A stretch of DNA of 64,000 nucleotides from Methanosphaera stadtmanae (GCA_015062805.1 SUTQ01000007.1:1-64000), one strand, 5' to 3'. Shown: positions 48,203-58,537, numbered from the stretch's first letter. Numbers and translations: made by a program. The notes: generated by a model not told the origin, from the sequence alone.

Positions 48203-48394
48203 ATGGTTGTAGAAGCTCATAGGCATTGTGCTATTTGTGGTAAACCTATTCCAATGTCTGAATCTTTTTGTTCTGATCAATGTCAAGAACAGTTTCAATT
48301 GAAACAGAAACAGGTAGCTAAACAAAGAAAGATTTTATATGCTCTTATTGCTGTTTTTGTTGTTGTATGGTTAGCTTTCATGTTTCTTAGGTAG
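48203..48394 (+). CDS. DUF2116 zinc-ribbon membrane protein
   Basis: This 63-residue protein has Cys9, Cys12, Cys23 and Cys27 in HCAICGKPIP ... FCSDQC as a zinc knuckle, a charged Gln/Lys-rich helix, and one C-terminal membrane segment (about 44-62). It is thus a tail-anchored protein with a cytoplasmic zinc head. GGAGGAT precedes the ATG. Its function is unknown; pairing with pyrH is common in Methanobacteriales to my recollection. Confidence 0.85.
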   Translation: MVVEAHRHCAICGKPIPMSESFCSDQCQEQFQLKQKQVAKQRKILYALIAVFVVVWLAFMFLR

Positions 48395-48513
48395 TTAACC
48401 TTTTTTTATCTTTTTTTTATCTTTTTTTTTTAAAATTTGTTATAAAATATATCTTATATTAGAAACATATTTATATCTAGTATGATTAATAATAATCGGA
48501 GGAATTTATACAA

Positions 48514-48804
48514 ATGAAAAATGCATTAATTAGAGTTGTTTTAGATATACTAAAACCACATTCACCATCTTTACCATCATTTTCTTTGTATTTGAGTAGT
48601 CTTGATGGTGTCGATGGAGTAAATATTACTTTAATGGAAATCGATAAAGATACGGAGAATGTAAAAATTACTATGGAAGGACAAGATCTTAACTATGAAA
48701 AAATTAAGGAAGCTATAGAACATTATGGGGCTTCTATTCATAGTGTGGATGAGGTTGTTGCAGGAAGAAAATTAGTTGAAGAAGTTACAACACCTCAAGA
48801 TTAA
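48514..48804 (+). CDS. DUF211 protein
   Basis: This 96-residue protein has the DUF211 profile: RVVLDILKPHSPSLPSFSLYL, a GVDGVNITLMEIDKDTENVK strand pair and a helix IKEAIEHYGASIHSVDEVVAG. The family adopts a ferredoxin-like fold that assembles into rings. It is found in Euryarchaeota and I know no established function. GGAGGAA precedes the ATG. Confidence 0.9.
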   Translation: MKNALIRVVLDILKPHSPSLPSFSLYLSSLDGVDGVNITLMEIDKDTENVKITMEGQDLNYEKIKEAIEHYGASIHSVDEVVAGRKLVEEVTTPQD

Positions 48805-48841
48805 TTTAACCTTCTTTTTATTTTTTTTTGGATTTGATAAC

Positions 48842-49534
48842 ATGTCTAATGGGAAAATAACACCGCAGAGTATTTTACACTTCAATAAACATCAAAAAGA
48901 GAATGAGAATGCAACAGATTTTGAGATAACTTTGGATAACATTGTGGATAATGTTAGCAGTGACAATGTTTCCGATGCCTTAAAGAATTTGTATTCTAGT
49001 TATGGATTACTTAAGGATGTTAAGCCACTCAATTCTAAACATAAAATTGCAGGTTTTGTCAGAACAGCTGAAACTGGATCCAATGATTGGGGAACGGGTA
49101 TCAAGGGAATATATAAATGTAAAGAGAATGAAATATTGCTTATAAAATGTTCAGATAATGATTATGCAATTTGGGGTGGTATTGCTTCTTGTGCTGCTAA
49201 AGAATATGGTCTTCAAGCTACTGTAATTGTTGGTTCCTCACGTGATACTGAGGATATTCTCGAATTGGATTATCCCGTTTTTTCTCAAAAAATCCAATCC
49301 CGCGCTGGTTTGCCTTTAAATAATGGTACTTTAGAAGGAACGTTGCTTGTTGGTGATTTGGTTATTAAAAACGGTGACTTTATTGTTGGGGATGTTGATG
49401 GTGTTGTTGTTATCCCCCAGGATAAGTTGGATGAAGTTCTTATTGAATTAAATAGGCTTAAAAAATTTGAAACATCTGTTCTTGAGAAATTATTGGATGA
49501 TAATCAACGTATGGATGAAATCATTGGTTTTTAA
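48842..49534 (+). CDS. RraA-family protein (HMG/CHA aldolase-like)
   Basis: This 230-residue protein starts at the ATG at 48842; an upstream in-frame ATG would overlap DUF211 and adds a Phe-rich tract that is really intergenic T-run. GGIASCAAKEYG and VIVGSSRDTEDI are the G-G...R-D motifs that form the metal and oxalate/pyruvate site of the RraA/4-hydroxy-4-methyl-2-oxoglutarate aldolase family. GDVDGVVVIPQDKLDEVL is also conserved. The family's role in methanogens is not known. Confidence 0.82.
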   Translation: MSNGKITPQSILHFNKHQKENENATDFEITLDNIVDNVSSDNVSDALKNLYSSYGLLKDVKPLNSKHKIAGFVRTAETGSNDWGTGIKGIYKCKENEILLIKCSDNDYAIWGGIASCAAKEYGLQATVIVGSSRDTEDILELDYPVFSQKIQSRAGLPLNNGTLEGTLLVGDLVIKNGDFIVGDVDGVVVIPQDKLDEVLIELNRLKKFETSVLEKLLDDNQRMDEIIGF

Positions 49535-49852
49535 TTTTTTTCTATTTTTTCTATTTTTTTTTAAATATTTTTTTACATGTTATTATAAATTAGTATATAA
49601 AGATATCCAAAAGTATTTATATTAAGTCAATCATATTTATTATTATAATTATAGTTAAATATATATAAGAGCATTAAAATCGCTGTTAAAATAATAGTGG
49701 TTTCAAAAATATTTGTTAAAATAATCACCAATATCGTAAACATTGAACTCCGAAACAAGAATTGAACTAATTTTGAAGCAAGGATTAATGAATTTAAAAT
49801 TGAAATACGTGTTTATTTTAATTAAAGTATTTATAAGATTAATATAATAAAA
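49535..49852. other. AT-rich gap before gar1
   Basis: Nothing firm is seen. A TATA-like ATTTATAAG stands 16-24 bases before the gar1 ATG, with no ribosome site between, so the gar1 mRNA probably has little or no leader. Confidence 0.4.
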
Positions 49853-50158
49853 ATGTCGAGTAATAAAGTTAAATTAACTGAATTGGGTATAATTAGTCAT
49901 ATTACAAGCACAAATAAATTAATTGTACCTTCAAACAAGACTCCTCGGATTGGATCATTATTGGTTAATGCTAAAAAACAGCCAATAGGTAAAATACATG
50001 ATATATTTGGCAGCACCAAGAAGCCATATATTTCTATCAAGACCAGTAATAAGTTTAAAAAAGCTAATCCGGGCGAAATAGTTTATCTTTCACCCCAAAA
50101 TAAAAAAAGGAGGATAAGGCATGGCAGGTATTCTAAAAAGAAAAAAACGATTAGGTAG
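49853..50158 (+). CDS. gar1: H/ACA RNP protein Gar1
   Basis: This 101-residue core protein of the H/ACA pseudouridylation particle contacts Cbf5 and helps RNA release. The beta-barrel has [42 protein letters not shown] and a PYISIK strand, then a basic tail. Its last 38 bases overlap the start of tfb, the conserved downstream neighbour in many Euryarchaeota. The ribosome site for tfb lies inside gar1. Confidence 0.92.
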   Translation: MSSNKVKLTELGIISHITSTNKLIVPSNKTPRIGSLLVNAKKQPIGKIHDIFGSTKKPYISIKTSNKFKKANPGEIVYLSPQNKKRRIRHGRYSKKKKTIR

Positions 50159-51914
50159 ACCAAGGAAAAGTGTAAAGGATACACGAACTAAAAAAACAGA
50201 TACTAAAACAAAGACAACAAGATCTAAAACCACTAAAACTAAATCTACTAAAACTATGGATAATAAATCAGTGAAAACTAAAACTTCAAAAACCGCCACT
50301 GTGGAAACACCTCAGGAAGAAACTACTAAAGTAGAAAATAAAGAAGAGACAACCATTCCAAAAACTAAAAAAGTAGCAAAATCCAAAAGAGGGCCAGGCA
50401 GACCTAGAAAAACTAAAAAAGTCACTTCTGAAAACTTAACTGAAGATGATAAGCATACCACAACCATTCTAGAAAAAGAAGAACCTCCTAAAAAACGAGG
50501 TCCGGGAAGGCCACCTAAAAGTAAAAATAAATCCACAACAGAAGAAAAACCTCCTAAGAAGAGAGGTCCTGGAAGACCACGTAAAAGTGATGCCTCCAAG
50601 AATAAGGAAGAAGCAACAAGTGAAGAAGTTCCTAAGAAGAGAGGTCCTGGAAGACCACGTAAGAAGAAAGAGGATAAAAAAGAGGAATCCTCTGAAAAGT
50701 CCAAAACTTCCAAAAAACAACCTAATCCATTACTTGAAATTATGGATAACTTTAAGGATGACAAAAGTGATGATGATGATTCTTCCGATGATGAATTAGG
50801 AGATTTCATGTCTGATACTATGGGGGATGCTGATGTTATCATGCAGGAAGATTCAGATATTGAGTTGATGTCTAATTCTGATTTGGATGTGGAAGAAATT
50901 ATTAAAATCGATAACACTGATTCAGAAGAACTTGAACGTGAACTTGAAAATATTTCCGGTTTATCCGAAAAAGAGCAAATGAAAGAAGATGTTGCAGAAA
51001 TGGAAAAACAGGAAACTATATGTCCTGAATGTGGTTCTACAAAACTTATTAATGATCATGAACGTGGAGAAGTTGTTTGTGGAGCATGTGGTTTGGTAAT
51101 TGACGATAACATTGTCGATATGGGTCCTGAATGGAGGGCATTTGACCATGAACAAAGGGATAAACGTACTCGTGTAGGTGCTCCTATCACTTATACAATT
51201 CACGATAAGGGATTATCTACCATGATTGACTGGAGAAACAAGGATATATATGGTAGGGATATTCCTGCTAGAAACAGGGCTCAATGGTACAGGTTAAGAA
51301 AATGGCAACGTAAAATTAGAATTAGTGGTGCTACTGAACGTAACCTCGCATTTGCTCTTAGTGAACTTGATCGTGATTCTTCAAGACTTGGACTTCCAAG
51401 AAGTGTACGTGAATCCGCTTCAGTTGTCTACAGAAATGCAGTAGAAAACAAGCTTATACGGGGTCGTAGTATTGAAGGAGTTGTAGCAGCTTCATTATAT
51501 GCTGCTTGTCGTAGATGTAAAGTTCCTAGAACATTGGATGAAATTGCTGATGTTTCAAGAGTCAGTAAAAAGGAAGTTGGAAGAACATACAGATTCCTTA
51601 CTCGGGAATTGCACATCAGATTACCTCCTACCAGTCCTATAGATTATGTGCCTAGGTTTGCTAGTGAACTAAACCTTTCAGGTGTGGTTCAATCTAAAGC
51701 TATTGAAATTATTAACCAAGCTATGGATAATGGTTTAACCAGTGGTCGTGGACCTACAGGTGTAGCTGCAGCTGCTTTATACATTGCAAGTGTTCTTTTA
51801 GGAGAACGTAAAACTCAGCGTGATGTTGCGGATATTGCCGGAGTAACCGAAGTGACTATACGTAATAGGTACAAAGAGCTTACCGAGCAATTGGATGTTG
51901 GGGTAAACTTATAA
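50121..51914 (+). CDS. tfb: Transcription initiation factor B with an AT-hook and acidic N-terminal extension
   Basis: 597 residues, against about 310 for normal archaeal TFB. The core (287-597) is complete. It has a zinc ribbon with Cys301, 304, 320 and 323, a B-reader region around [19 protein letters not shown], and two cyclin folds with the DNA-binding end [13 protein letters not shown]. In front lie residues 1-205, rich in Lys and Thr, with GRP cores of AT-hooks at 12-16, 90-97, 126-133, 148-155 and 174-181 (RGPGRPRK type). Residues about 211-285 are acidic. GGAGGAT six bases before the ATG at 50121 supports the long start. The ATG at 50979 (residue 287) is where ordinary TFB proteins start, but no ribosome site precedes it. 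Confidence 0.95.
   Translation: MAGILKRKKRLGRPRKSVKDTRTKKTDTKTKTTRSKTTKTKSTKTMDNKSVKTKTSKTATVETPQEETTKVENKEETTIPKTKKVAKSKRGPGRPRKTKKVTSENLTEDDKHTTTILEKEEPPKKRGPGRPPKSKNKSTTEEKPPKKRGPGRPRKSDASKNKEEATSEEVPKKRGPGRPRKKKEDKKEESSEKSKTSKKQPNPLLEIMDNFKDDKSDDDDSSDDELGDFMSDTMGDADVIMQEDSDIELMSNSDLDVEEIIKIDNTDSEELERELENISGLSEKEQMKEDVAEMEKQETICPECGSTKLINDHERGEVVCGACGLVIDDNIVDMGPEWRAFDHEQRDKRTRVGAPITYTIHDKGLSTMIDWRNKDIYGRDIPARNRAQWYRLRKWQRKIRISGATERNLAFALSELDRDSSRLGLPRSVRESASVVYRNAVENKLIRGRSIEGVVAASLYAACRRCKVPRTLDEIADVSRVSKKEVGRTYRFLTRELHIRLPPTSPIDYVPRFASELNLSGVVQSKAIEIINQAMDNGLTSGRGPTGVAAAALYIASVLLGERKTQRDVADIAGVTEVTIRNRYKELTEQLDVGVNL
50154..50663 (+). repeat. Array of five AT-hook codon blocks in tfb
   Basis: Blocks coding for (RGP)GRP(R/P)K begin at 50154, 50388, 50496, 50562 and 50640. 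The last two are copies: 50553-50584 and 50631-50662 are identical over 32 bases. The array therefore grew by recent in-frame duplication with a 78-base period. Confidence 0.9.
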
Positions 51915-52387
51915 TTACCTTTTTTTATTTTTTTTATTTGTTACATGTATATCTATTTTTAATTATTGTCTAGAATTATTGGTCTGAATGGAATAAACAC
52001 TTTTTGTTTTAATTATTTTAATGTATTTATTTTTTTTATCATGTTTAATGTATGGTATTTTTATTTATTTTATATGATTTTTTTGTTCTAAGTATCCTTT
52101 TATTTTTATATTATTTTTCAAAATGTTCAAAATAATTGTTGGTTATGGCTTTATTTTTTTTTAAGAAAGTCATATGATTATTTTATAGTCAATATTTTAG
52201 TATTTTAATAATTATGTTTCAATATTACTTTAATTGGAAAAATACAAAAAGTTATATGTCTTTAAAACAAATAGTATATCGTATTTACTATTTTGTAAAT
52301 TATCAAATCTTTGTATTCAGATTAATTTAAGAAAAAAACAGATAATAATATACAGAGATTTTTTTATTTATCAAATGAGGTTTAATC
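51915..52387. promoter_or_regulatory. AT-rich gap with a candidate operator before bioY
   Basis: ACAAATAGTA (52267-52276) and TACTATTTTGT (52286-52296) form an inverted repeat with a nine-base spacer, about 90 bases before bioY. A biotin repressor site is possible. The rest of the 473 bases is T-rich without gene-like features. Confidence 0.4.
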
Positions 52388-53008
52388 ATGATTATAACAT
52401 CAAATTTTAATAAACTTCATGAGATGCAAGATTCTTGGTATAACTGGAGAAACAATGCAAGTACTTTGACAATGGTACTATTGTCATTTTTAGTTGCATG
52501 TTTTACTGGTTTAATGGCACAAGTTACTCTTGCACTACCATGGACTCCAATATTAGTTACTTTCCAAACATTTGCAGTACTGACTGCCGGTGTTTTGTTA
52601 GGAAGTAAATATGGTGGATTCAGTATGATATTGTATACTGGATTGGGTATTGTTGGAATGCCTTGGTTTACTAGCATGAATCATGGATTATCATACGTAT
52701 TATCCGCTACGGGAGGATATCTTCTCGGATTTGTTATAGCAGCAATGTTTATTGGATACGTATTTGATCATTATGTCAATGCTAGAAAACCTAAGCAATG
52801 TGTACTGTTAATGTTAATTGCAAACTTTGTATGCATATATGTTCCTGGATTAATTGGATTGTACTATGCAACACTTGTAAAAACAGGTACATCATTAGGT
52901 CTCATAGAACTATTGGTAATGGGTTTAATTCCGTTTATAGTTGGGGATTTAATTAAAATTGCATTAGCATCTGGAATCACAATATCCATTTTACCAAAAG
53001 AAGAATAA
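52388..53008 (+). CDS. bioY: BioY biotin transporter substrate-binding subunit
   Basis: This 206-residue membrane protein has six helices. VTLALPWTPILVTFQTFAVL and the GGFSMILYTGLGIVGMPWF and GGYLLGFV blocks are the BioY signature. It captures biotin, with or without the ECF module (not in the window). GAGGT stands six bases before the ATG. It is monocistronic. Confidence 0.93.
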   Translation: MIITSNFNKLHEMQDSWYNWRNNASTLTMVLLSFLVACFTGLMAQVTLALPWTPILVTFQTFAVLTAGVLLGSKYGGFSMILYTGLGIVGMPWFTSMNHGLSYVLSATGGYLLGFVIAAMFIGYVFDHYVNARKPKQCVLLMLIANFVCIYVPGLIGLYYATLVKTGTSLGLIELLVMGLIPFIVGDLIKIALASGITISILPKEE

Positions 53009-53105
53009 TTTTTCTTCTTTACACTTTTTAAGACTATTTTTGTTATTGATTTAAATTTTTAAAAAAAAAGATTTTTTTATAAAAGGGGATTAAATGGTAA
53101 GACTA

Positions 53106-54983
53106 TTATATTGTCATTGTGACATTTTGTCTTACACTAAGATGAGCTCTAAGTTCTGGAATAACAAAGGTAAATGTATGATTTCCTTTTTTATAGTTTG
53201 CTGTGAGTGTGAAATTAAAGTTAATTACTCCACCAGTAAAGTTGAAAATCATTGTATTGTTGTTTGAATCACGTATGGTTTTACCGTTTATTTTAGCGGA
53301 CATATATGAATCGTATACAATAACTTTGTTGTTGGTATCAACGAACTTAGCTTTAACTGAAACTACCTTATTTTTTACAGTCACACTAGGTGAAATAACT
53401 TTTGCAGGAATTTTGTTTATTTTAACAATTGTATTGCTTTCTTCTCTGCATGCCCCATTTGCATAAACTACAGTAATATTATATTCCTTAGGTGAATATT
53501 TGTAATCCAGTATTAGATTGTATTTGGCAGTTCCATTTTTAACATCCACAAGGTATGTACTTCCATCATCATTTCTAATGGTTTTTCCATTTACCTTGAA
53601 TAGAACTTTTCCACTATCTACATTGGAATTGTTTAATTTATATTTTACTTTTGCAGTAATTGTCAGATTGCTGCCAAAGATTGTCGTTTTAGCATGGGTT
53701 GAAGTAAGATTTACTATATTGGCAAGTGTAATTACAGCTTTGTTACCTAAGTTTGATTCATAATTTGATTTTCCATAATATCTGAATTGGTAAGTGTAGT
53801 TTTTTCTTTTCCATAGATCGCTTATTTTAAGTTTAACTAAAACACTTCCATTTTTTACATTAAAGTAAGCATCGGTACCATTAGGATACTTTAATGTTTT
53901 ATCATTGATTAATAAGGATACAAAACCATAGTTGATAGGGTTTCCATATTCATCTTTAATTGATGCAGTTAAATTCACAAGTTGGTTGTTTGTAGTGAAA
54001 TTCTTTGAAGTAATAGTGGTGTTTGTTTTTTTGCTTATTAATGTAATGTCATCTATCACTACTGAATTTGGGACAGTAGGTATGGAACTTGCTGGGAAAA
54101 ATTTACTGTTTGTTTGTATACTGTCAACTAATTTTCCTGAACTTTTATTTGCATAACTTCCATCATCGTTACATGCATAGACTTTTACTTGTGTGTATGT
54201 AGGATATTTTTTTATGTAGTATGTTATTATGTCACGTCTATTGTCATTATACTTGTCTTTTGCAGCAATAATTCTTGAAGCGGTACTGATGTTTGTTGTT
54301 GAAATTACATCCTGGAAATAACCTTTTTGGAAATATGTTGAATCGTTAGGTACAACCAAATATTGTCCTGGTAACAGGGTACCCGTTTCTTTTTTAGTGT
54401 TTCCATAATAAGTTATGTACAATGCATAATTACCGTTAGGTGCTTTGATAACGAAATGGCCTTTACTCGTATTTTTCTTAAGATTACATATGCTGTTGAA
54501 TGTAGTATTATTCATGACTTGATTACTCATCATTGACAGAGCATAATTCTCTATTTCATGATTGTTTTTTGTATCATCTAGGCCTCCATGTCCTACAATC
54601 CATCCATCCTTACTTACAAGAACGTGGAAGAAATAATTTCCAGAACCCTTACATTGTTTTACATAGCTAGAGTTATGGGTAACATTAATAGTTACAGCAG
54701 ATATGCTGTCTCTTCTAAATGATATTGCACTGTTATTGTTGTAACCCTGAATAATGGCCGAACAACAATCATCACCAACAGGTTCACTCTTTGTTTCTGA
54801 CTTTGTTTGTGTGTTTTTTTCAATTGTTGGAGAGTCAATATCATCTGTAGCAATATTGCTTTCCTGAGAAATTGTTGTTGAATCAGTTAATTCTTGGGTA
54901 GTATCTATATCTTCTGCTGAAACGGCAGTTAAACAAGTTGCCACTACTAAAAGACCAACTAACAAAATTAAATATTTTCTCAT
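53106..54983 (-). CDS. Secreted adhesin-like protein with N-terminal CCS-type domain and Ig-like repeats
   Basis: This 625-residue protein has a signal peptide (YLILLVGLLVVATCLTAVSA) and an acidic Ser/Thr linker. A domain at about 70-310 starts DDCCSAIIQGYNNNSAISFRR and contains GWIVGHGGLDD, GHFVIKAPNGNYALY, PGQYLVVPND and RRDIITYYIK. I recall this domain from many Methanobrevibacter and Methanosphaera surface proteins; its fold and ligand are unknown to me. The C-terminal half has three Ig-like modules (about 90 residues each) with VKNGTAKYNL-type strands. No membrane anchor follows. GGAGATGA precedes the ATG. Confidence 0.85.
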   Translation of the reverse strand: MRKYLILLVGLLVVATCLTAVSAEDIDTTQELTDSTTISQESNIATDDIDSPTIEKNTQTKSETKSEPVGDDCCSAIIQGYNNNSAISFRRDSISAVTINVTHNSSYVKQCKGSGNYFFHVLVSKDGWIVGHGGLDDTKNNHEIENYALSMMSNQVMNNTTFNSICNLKKNTSKGHFVIKAPNGNYALYITYYGNTKKETGTLLPGQYLVVPNDSTYFQKGYFQDVISTTNISTASRIIAAKDKYNDNRRDIITYYIKKYPTYTQVKVYACNDDGSYANKSSGKLVDSIQTNSKFFPASSIPTVPNSVVIDDITLISKKTNTTITSKNFTTNNQLVNLTASIKDEYGNPINYGFVSLLINDKTLKYPNGTDAYFNVKNGSVLVKLKISDLWKRKNYTYQFRYYGKSNYESNLGNKAVITLANIVNLTSTHAKTTIFGSNLTITAKVKYKLNNSNVDSGKVLFKVNGKTIRNDDGSTYLVDVKNGTAKYNLILDYKYSPKEYNITVVYANGACREESNTIVKINKIPAKVISPSVTVKNKVVSVKAKFVDTNNKVIVYDSYMSAKINGKTIRDSNNNTMIFNFTGGVINFNFTLTANYKKGNHTFTFVIPELRAHLSVRQNVTMTI

Positions 54984-55156
54984 TGTTCATCTCCATTTCT
55001 TTTATTTTGTATATATTTATTTATTAATTATCAATTAAATAGTTTTTATTTAATCCAGAATTATAATTTCAATATATTTTGGATAAATAATTCAATATTT
55101 TAAAAAATAGTGTCGTTTTTTTTTATTTTAAAATAAAAATGGTAGAATAATCTAAG

Positions 55157-58100
55157 TTATTCTACTTTTAAAACATTATTCGTGGTGGCATGATAATATC
55201 CACTACTTTCTCCGGCTTGAATTAACAAATCATACATTCCTGTTTTTAGATTTTCTGGAAGAATATAGTCATAATCTATTATTCCATCATCAACGGTTAT
55301 GTTGGCAATGCTTGTTTCACCTAATTTTATGTTCACTTTGTTAGTCTTATTGATTAAATGATTGTTTAAATCTAATATCTTGGCATAAATTCTGATTTTG
55401 TCTTTTGCTTTGGCTGAGATGTTGTTGCTTTCTATATGTTTGTAATTTTTTGTAACAATTAATTCAATTGTAGTCATATTGTGAAGGTATCTTCTGGAAT
55501 CTCCTACTATAATTGTGAGGTTATACTTTCCTGATCCTATTTCATCCGGCAATTTGTAGAGGAAGTTAATGTTTCCACCAGTAATATTTTCTTCAATTAT
55601 CGTTTTGTTATTTATTTTTATGGCTGTTTTGATTATTCCGGTTGCTATCTCATTTGCATCCAGTATCTTTGCTTTAATGTTTATAGTTGAATATGCAGGG
55701 GCATTAATATTGCTCGTTACTATATTTAATGGATTTGGTTCTATTGTTAATCGTCCTTCCCATTTGGAGGAGTTATAGATTCCTGTTTCTCCATAGATGA
55801 TTGTTATGCTGTAATTTTTAGCCGAATAATCATTTATGTAGGAATACAATATGTGTCCATTAGTTACATTGATATTTTCCAATGTGACTTCATTGATTTT
55901 TATACATGCCTTTGCTGTACCTTTAACGTAATCTCTTGTTATTCTATCATAGATATTTGCTTCAATAATTATTCTTTCCCCATTTTTAGAAACAATATTT
56001 TTTGAAGTAATGTATGTGTTTCTGGAGTTCAAATTCAGGGAAATTGTTTTTTCTGCTGAATGATAATAGGAAGTTTCTTGAGATTTTATTGTAATTTTGT
56101 AATAATCGTTTTTATAATTCTCATTTAATACTAAATTGTATTCTAATATACCATCAATGAATTTTCCTTGATATACTGTTTTGTTGTTTATTTTGACAAT
56201 TCCGGTTATGTTCTCATTTACTCTTTCTTTGTTTAGTGTTAAGGTTGCATTGATTTGTACTGTTTCATATTTGTTTGATCTTATAATGTTGGGTGCTGTT
56301 ATGTATGGTGATTCCTTTGTAATTGTTAATCTGATTAGTCGGGTGTTATTTTTATAGTACTTGGTTTGTGGAACTTCAATTATAATGTCTGATGTTCCTT
56401 CTAAGCTTTTTGGATTTATTGTGTATTCATAATTCAATTCACCTTCAAAGAATTCTTGGTAAATATTTTCATCAAATATTCGCAATGTTGAATTTGTTGT
56501 TAAATTTAAAATGTTTCCTTCATAATCGGTTAATTTGGCATTTATAATGATAGTTTTTCCAGGATTTGTTCTAATACTATTGTTTGTCGTGATATATAAA
56601 GTTTTACGATTCATTTGGAAAGTAATGTTTGTGGAGTTTTCTGAATTTTGATATAATTTTGTCCCAACATATTCTGTTTTTAAGGTGTATTCCTTTTCTT
56701 CCATATTTTCCATGTTATACAATAAATTTGCCTGATTTTCTTCGACATTGACTGTGGCGATTAATGTCTCATTTATGTAGAAGTTGACTGTTCCTTCATT
56801 AATTGTCGAATATCTTGTTGAATAAATGTAACTGCTTATGTTAAGTATGTTTTGACTGTTTATGTGGCTTAAAATTCGTGTAGTCGTGTTGTACTTTTGG
56901 GGATGTATGTTAAATGTTAAATTTGCATCTTCAAATTTCTCTGAATTTTTATATTTTAAATCAAGTACATATTCGTTCTCGGCAGAAAATTCTTCAGGTA
57001 ATTTTATGCTTGTGATGTTCTCTGTAACATTGCTTGTAGAAATCCATTTTCCATTTACATATAATTCCAATTCTCCATCGTTGACAGTGTTATTGTATGA
57101 GTATGATTTAACGTTTATGACAATATTTCCATCATCATCAAGAGTATAATTGTTTATGGATAATGAATTTGAATATTTTATTATATTGAGTATGGAGTGT
57201 GCTTGGCTATCCTGATATTTTTGACTTCCGTGATAGATGATTTTTATGTCGTGTTCTCCATATGACATAGAATCTGGAATTAAGTAGTTTTCTATTATTG
57301 TACTGTTGTTTAATATTGCTGTTTTGATACTTTCATTGTCTATTAAAAATTCAAGCATTCCTTCATCAGTTTCATCAACAGGGTTATAGACATATGCTCT
57401 TAAGTTAATTATATGGTTTTTATGTGTTGTAATATTATAAGTATAAGTGCTTGTTGCAATCTGTTTGACTGTTAATGTTGTTTCGTAATGGCAATCTGAA
57501 TAAACATCACTATCCACATATTCTATGTATACCAAATAATTTCCATTCACATAATTGTTGGTGTCAATGATAATCTCGACTTCTTCATTTGTTACTGGAA
57601 GTTGATTTACTAATATTCCATCGATGTAAACTTTTATTTTACCGTCGTTTATGGGACTTTCACTATAAAATGTCAGATTTTGGTTGATTATGGTGGATTG
57701 ATATGCTGTCAAATAGGGTAAATACATGTTCAATTTGGATTTTTCTATGTATATTAATTCGTTAATCAATACATTAGAATAATACTCATCGCCTAGATAT
57801 TCAAATCTCAGGACTTCCTGGTTATATTTTTTATCCAGTGTAAATTCAACATTATACTCTTCTATTTCAACACTTGTAATTAGTTTCTCGTTATTGTAAA
57901 TATTCAAAGTTCCAAAATCCAGTTTTTCCTGATTTTTTCCGACAATATTTAAAGTAACTACTATGTTGTTTTCACTGTTAAAATGCATGGTGATGTTTTT
58001 TATTTCACTTGCTACCTTGTTTATTTTCAGTGTTGATAAGGTATGGTTATTTGCAAAGTTTAAGCTTGCACTGTAGCTAACTAACAATTCATAAGTTCCG

Positions 58101-58537
58101 GGCATATAACTATCAGTTCTTAAGGAATAACTGGCAGCAGAATTTGATAAATTTTTTGCACCAACTAACCTTTCATTTACATAAAACGATAAAACACCTT
58201 CCTCAACTTCGGGAGTTGTTACAACATTAATGTCTACAATATCTCCATAATCACATTCAATATTTTCTACCTCCAAGGATATATCATGTAATTTGTCGCT
58301 TTCTTTTGTATTTTTGGTAGTGTCTGTTTTAACAATCTTTTTTTCATCAGATTTTTCTTCAATTTTTTTATCTTCAATTTTAGCATAAGAAATATCACTA
58401 TTTTCAATTTCATGATCAGATGTATCGGTTAAATTATTTTCATCTAAATTGGTAGCATTTACAGAATTGCTACATATTATTAATATTAGCACAGCTAAAA
58501 TTAAGAGACAATATATTATTTTGTTTATTTTTAACAA
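55157..58537 (-). CDS. Large adhesin-like surface protein of Ig-like repeats
   Basis: About 1126 residues. I place the start at TTG 58537, because AGGAGAT lies five bases upstream and the product then starts MLKINKIIYCLLILAVLILI, a proper signal sequence. ATG 58555 and TTG 58636 have no ribosome site. After an acidic linker follow about ten Ig-like (Big_3-type) modules of 85-95 residues, each with an NDGxLxxYVNGxx or KINNKTIxxxNITGGxxxY strand pair. There is no C-terminal anchor and no enzyme domain. It is a neighbour of the 625-residue adhesin but is a separate unit. Confidence 0.85.
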   Translation of the reverse strand: MLKINKIIYCLLILAVLILIICSNSVNATNLDENNLTDTSDHEIENSDISYAKIEDKKIEEKSDEKKIVKTDTTKNTKESDKLHDISLEVENIECDYGDIVDINVVTTPEVEEGVLSFYVNERLVGAKNLSNSAASYSLRTDSYMPGTYELLVSYSASLNFANNHTLSTLKINKVASEIKNITMHFNSENNIVVTLNIVGKNQEKLDFGTLNIYNNEKLITSVEIEEYNVEFTLDKKYNQEVLRFEYLGDEYYSNVLINELIYIEKSKLNMYLPYLTAYQSTIINQNLTFYSESPINDGKIKVYIDGILVNQLPVTNEEVEIIIDTNNYVNGNYLVYIEYVDSDVYSDCHYETTLTVKQIATSTYTYNITTHKNHIINLRAYVYNPVDETDEGMLEFLIDNESIKTAILNNSTIIENYLIPDSMSYGEHDIKIIYHGSQKYQDSQAHSILNIIKYSNSLSINNYTLDDDGNIVINVKSYSYNNTVNDGELELYVNGKWISTSNVTENITSIKLPEEFSAENEYVLDLKYKNSEKFEDANLTFNIHPQKYNTTTRILSHINSQNILNISSYIYSTRYSTINEGTVNFYINETLIATVNVEENQANLLYNMENMEEKEYTLKTEYVGTKLYQNSENSTNITFQMNRKTLYITTNNSIRTNPGKTIIINAKLTDYEGNILNLTTNSTLRIFDENIYQEFFEGELNYEYTINPKSLEGTSDIIIEVPQTKYYKNNTRLIRLTITKESPYITAPNIIRSNKYETVQINATLTLNKERVNENITGIVKINNKTVYQGKFIDGILEYNLVLNENYKNDYYKITIKSQETSYYHSAEKTISLNLNSRNTYITSKNIVSKNGERIIIEANIYDRITRDYVKGTAKACIKINEVTLENINVTNGHILYSYINDYSAKNYSITIIYGETGIYNSSKWEGRLTIEPNPLNIVTSNINAPAYSTINIKAKILDANEIATGIIKTAIKINNKTIIEENITGGNINFLYKLPDEIGSGKYNLTIIVGDSRRYLHNMTTIELIVTKNYKHIESNNISAKAKDKIRIYAKILDLNNHLINKTNKVNIKLGETSIANITVDDGIIDYDYILPENLKTGMYDLLIQAGESSGYYHATTNNVLKVE

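Noticed and set aside
50312-50917. 201-codon antisense frame within tfb
   Set aside because: It is a by-product of the biased Lys/Arg/Glu codons on the opposite strand.
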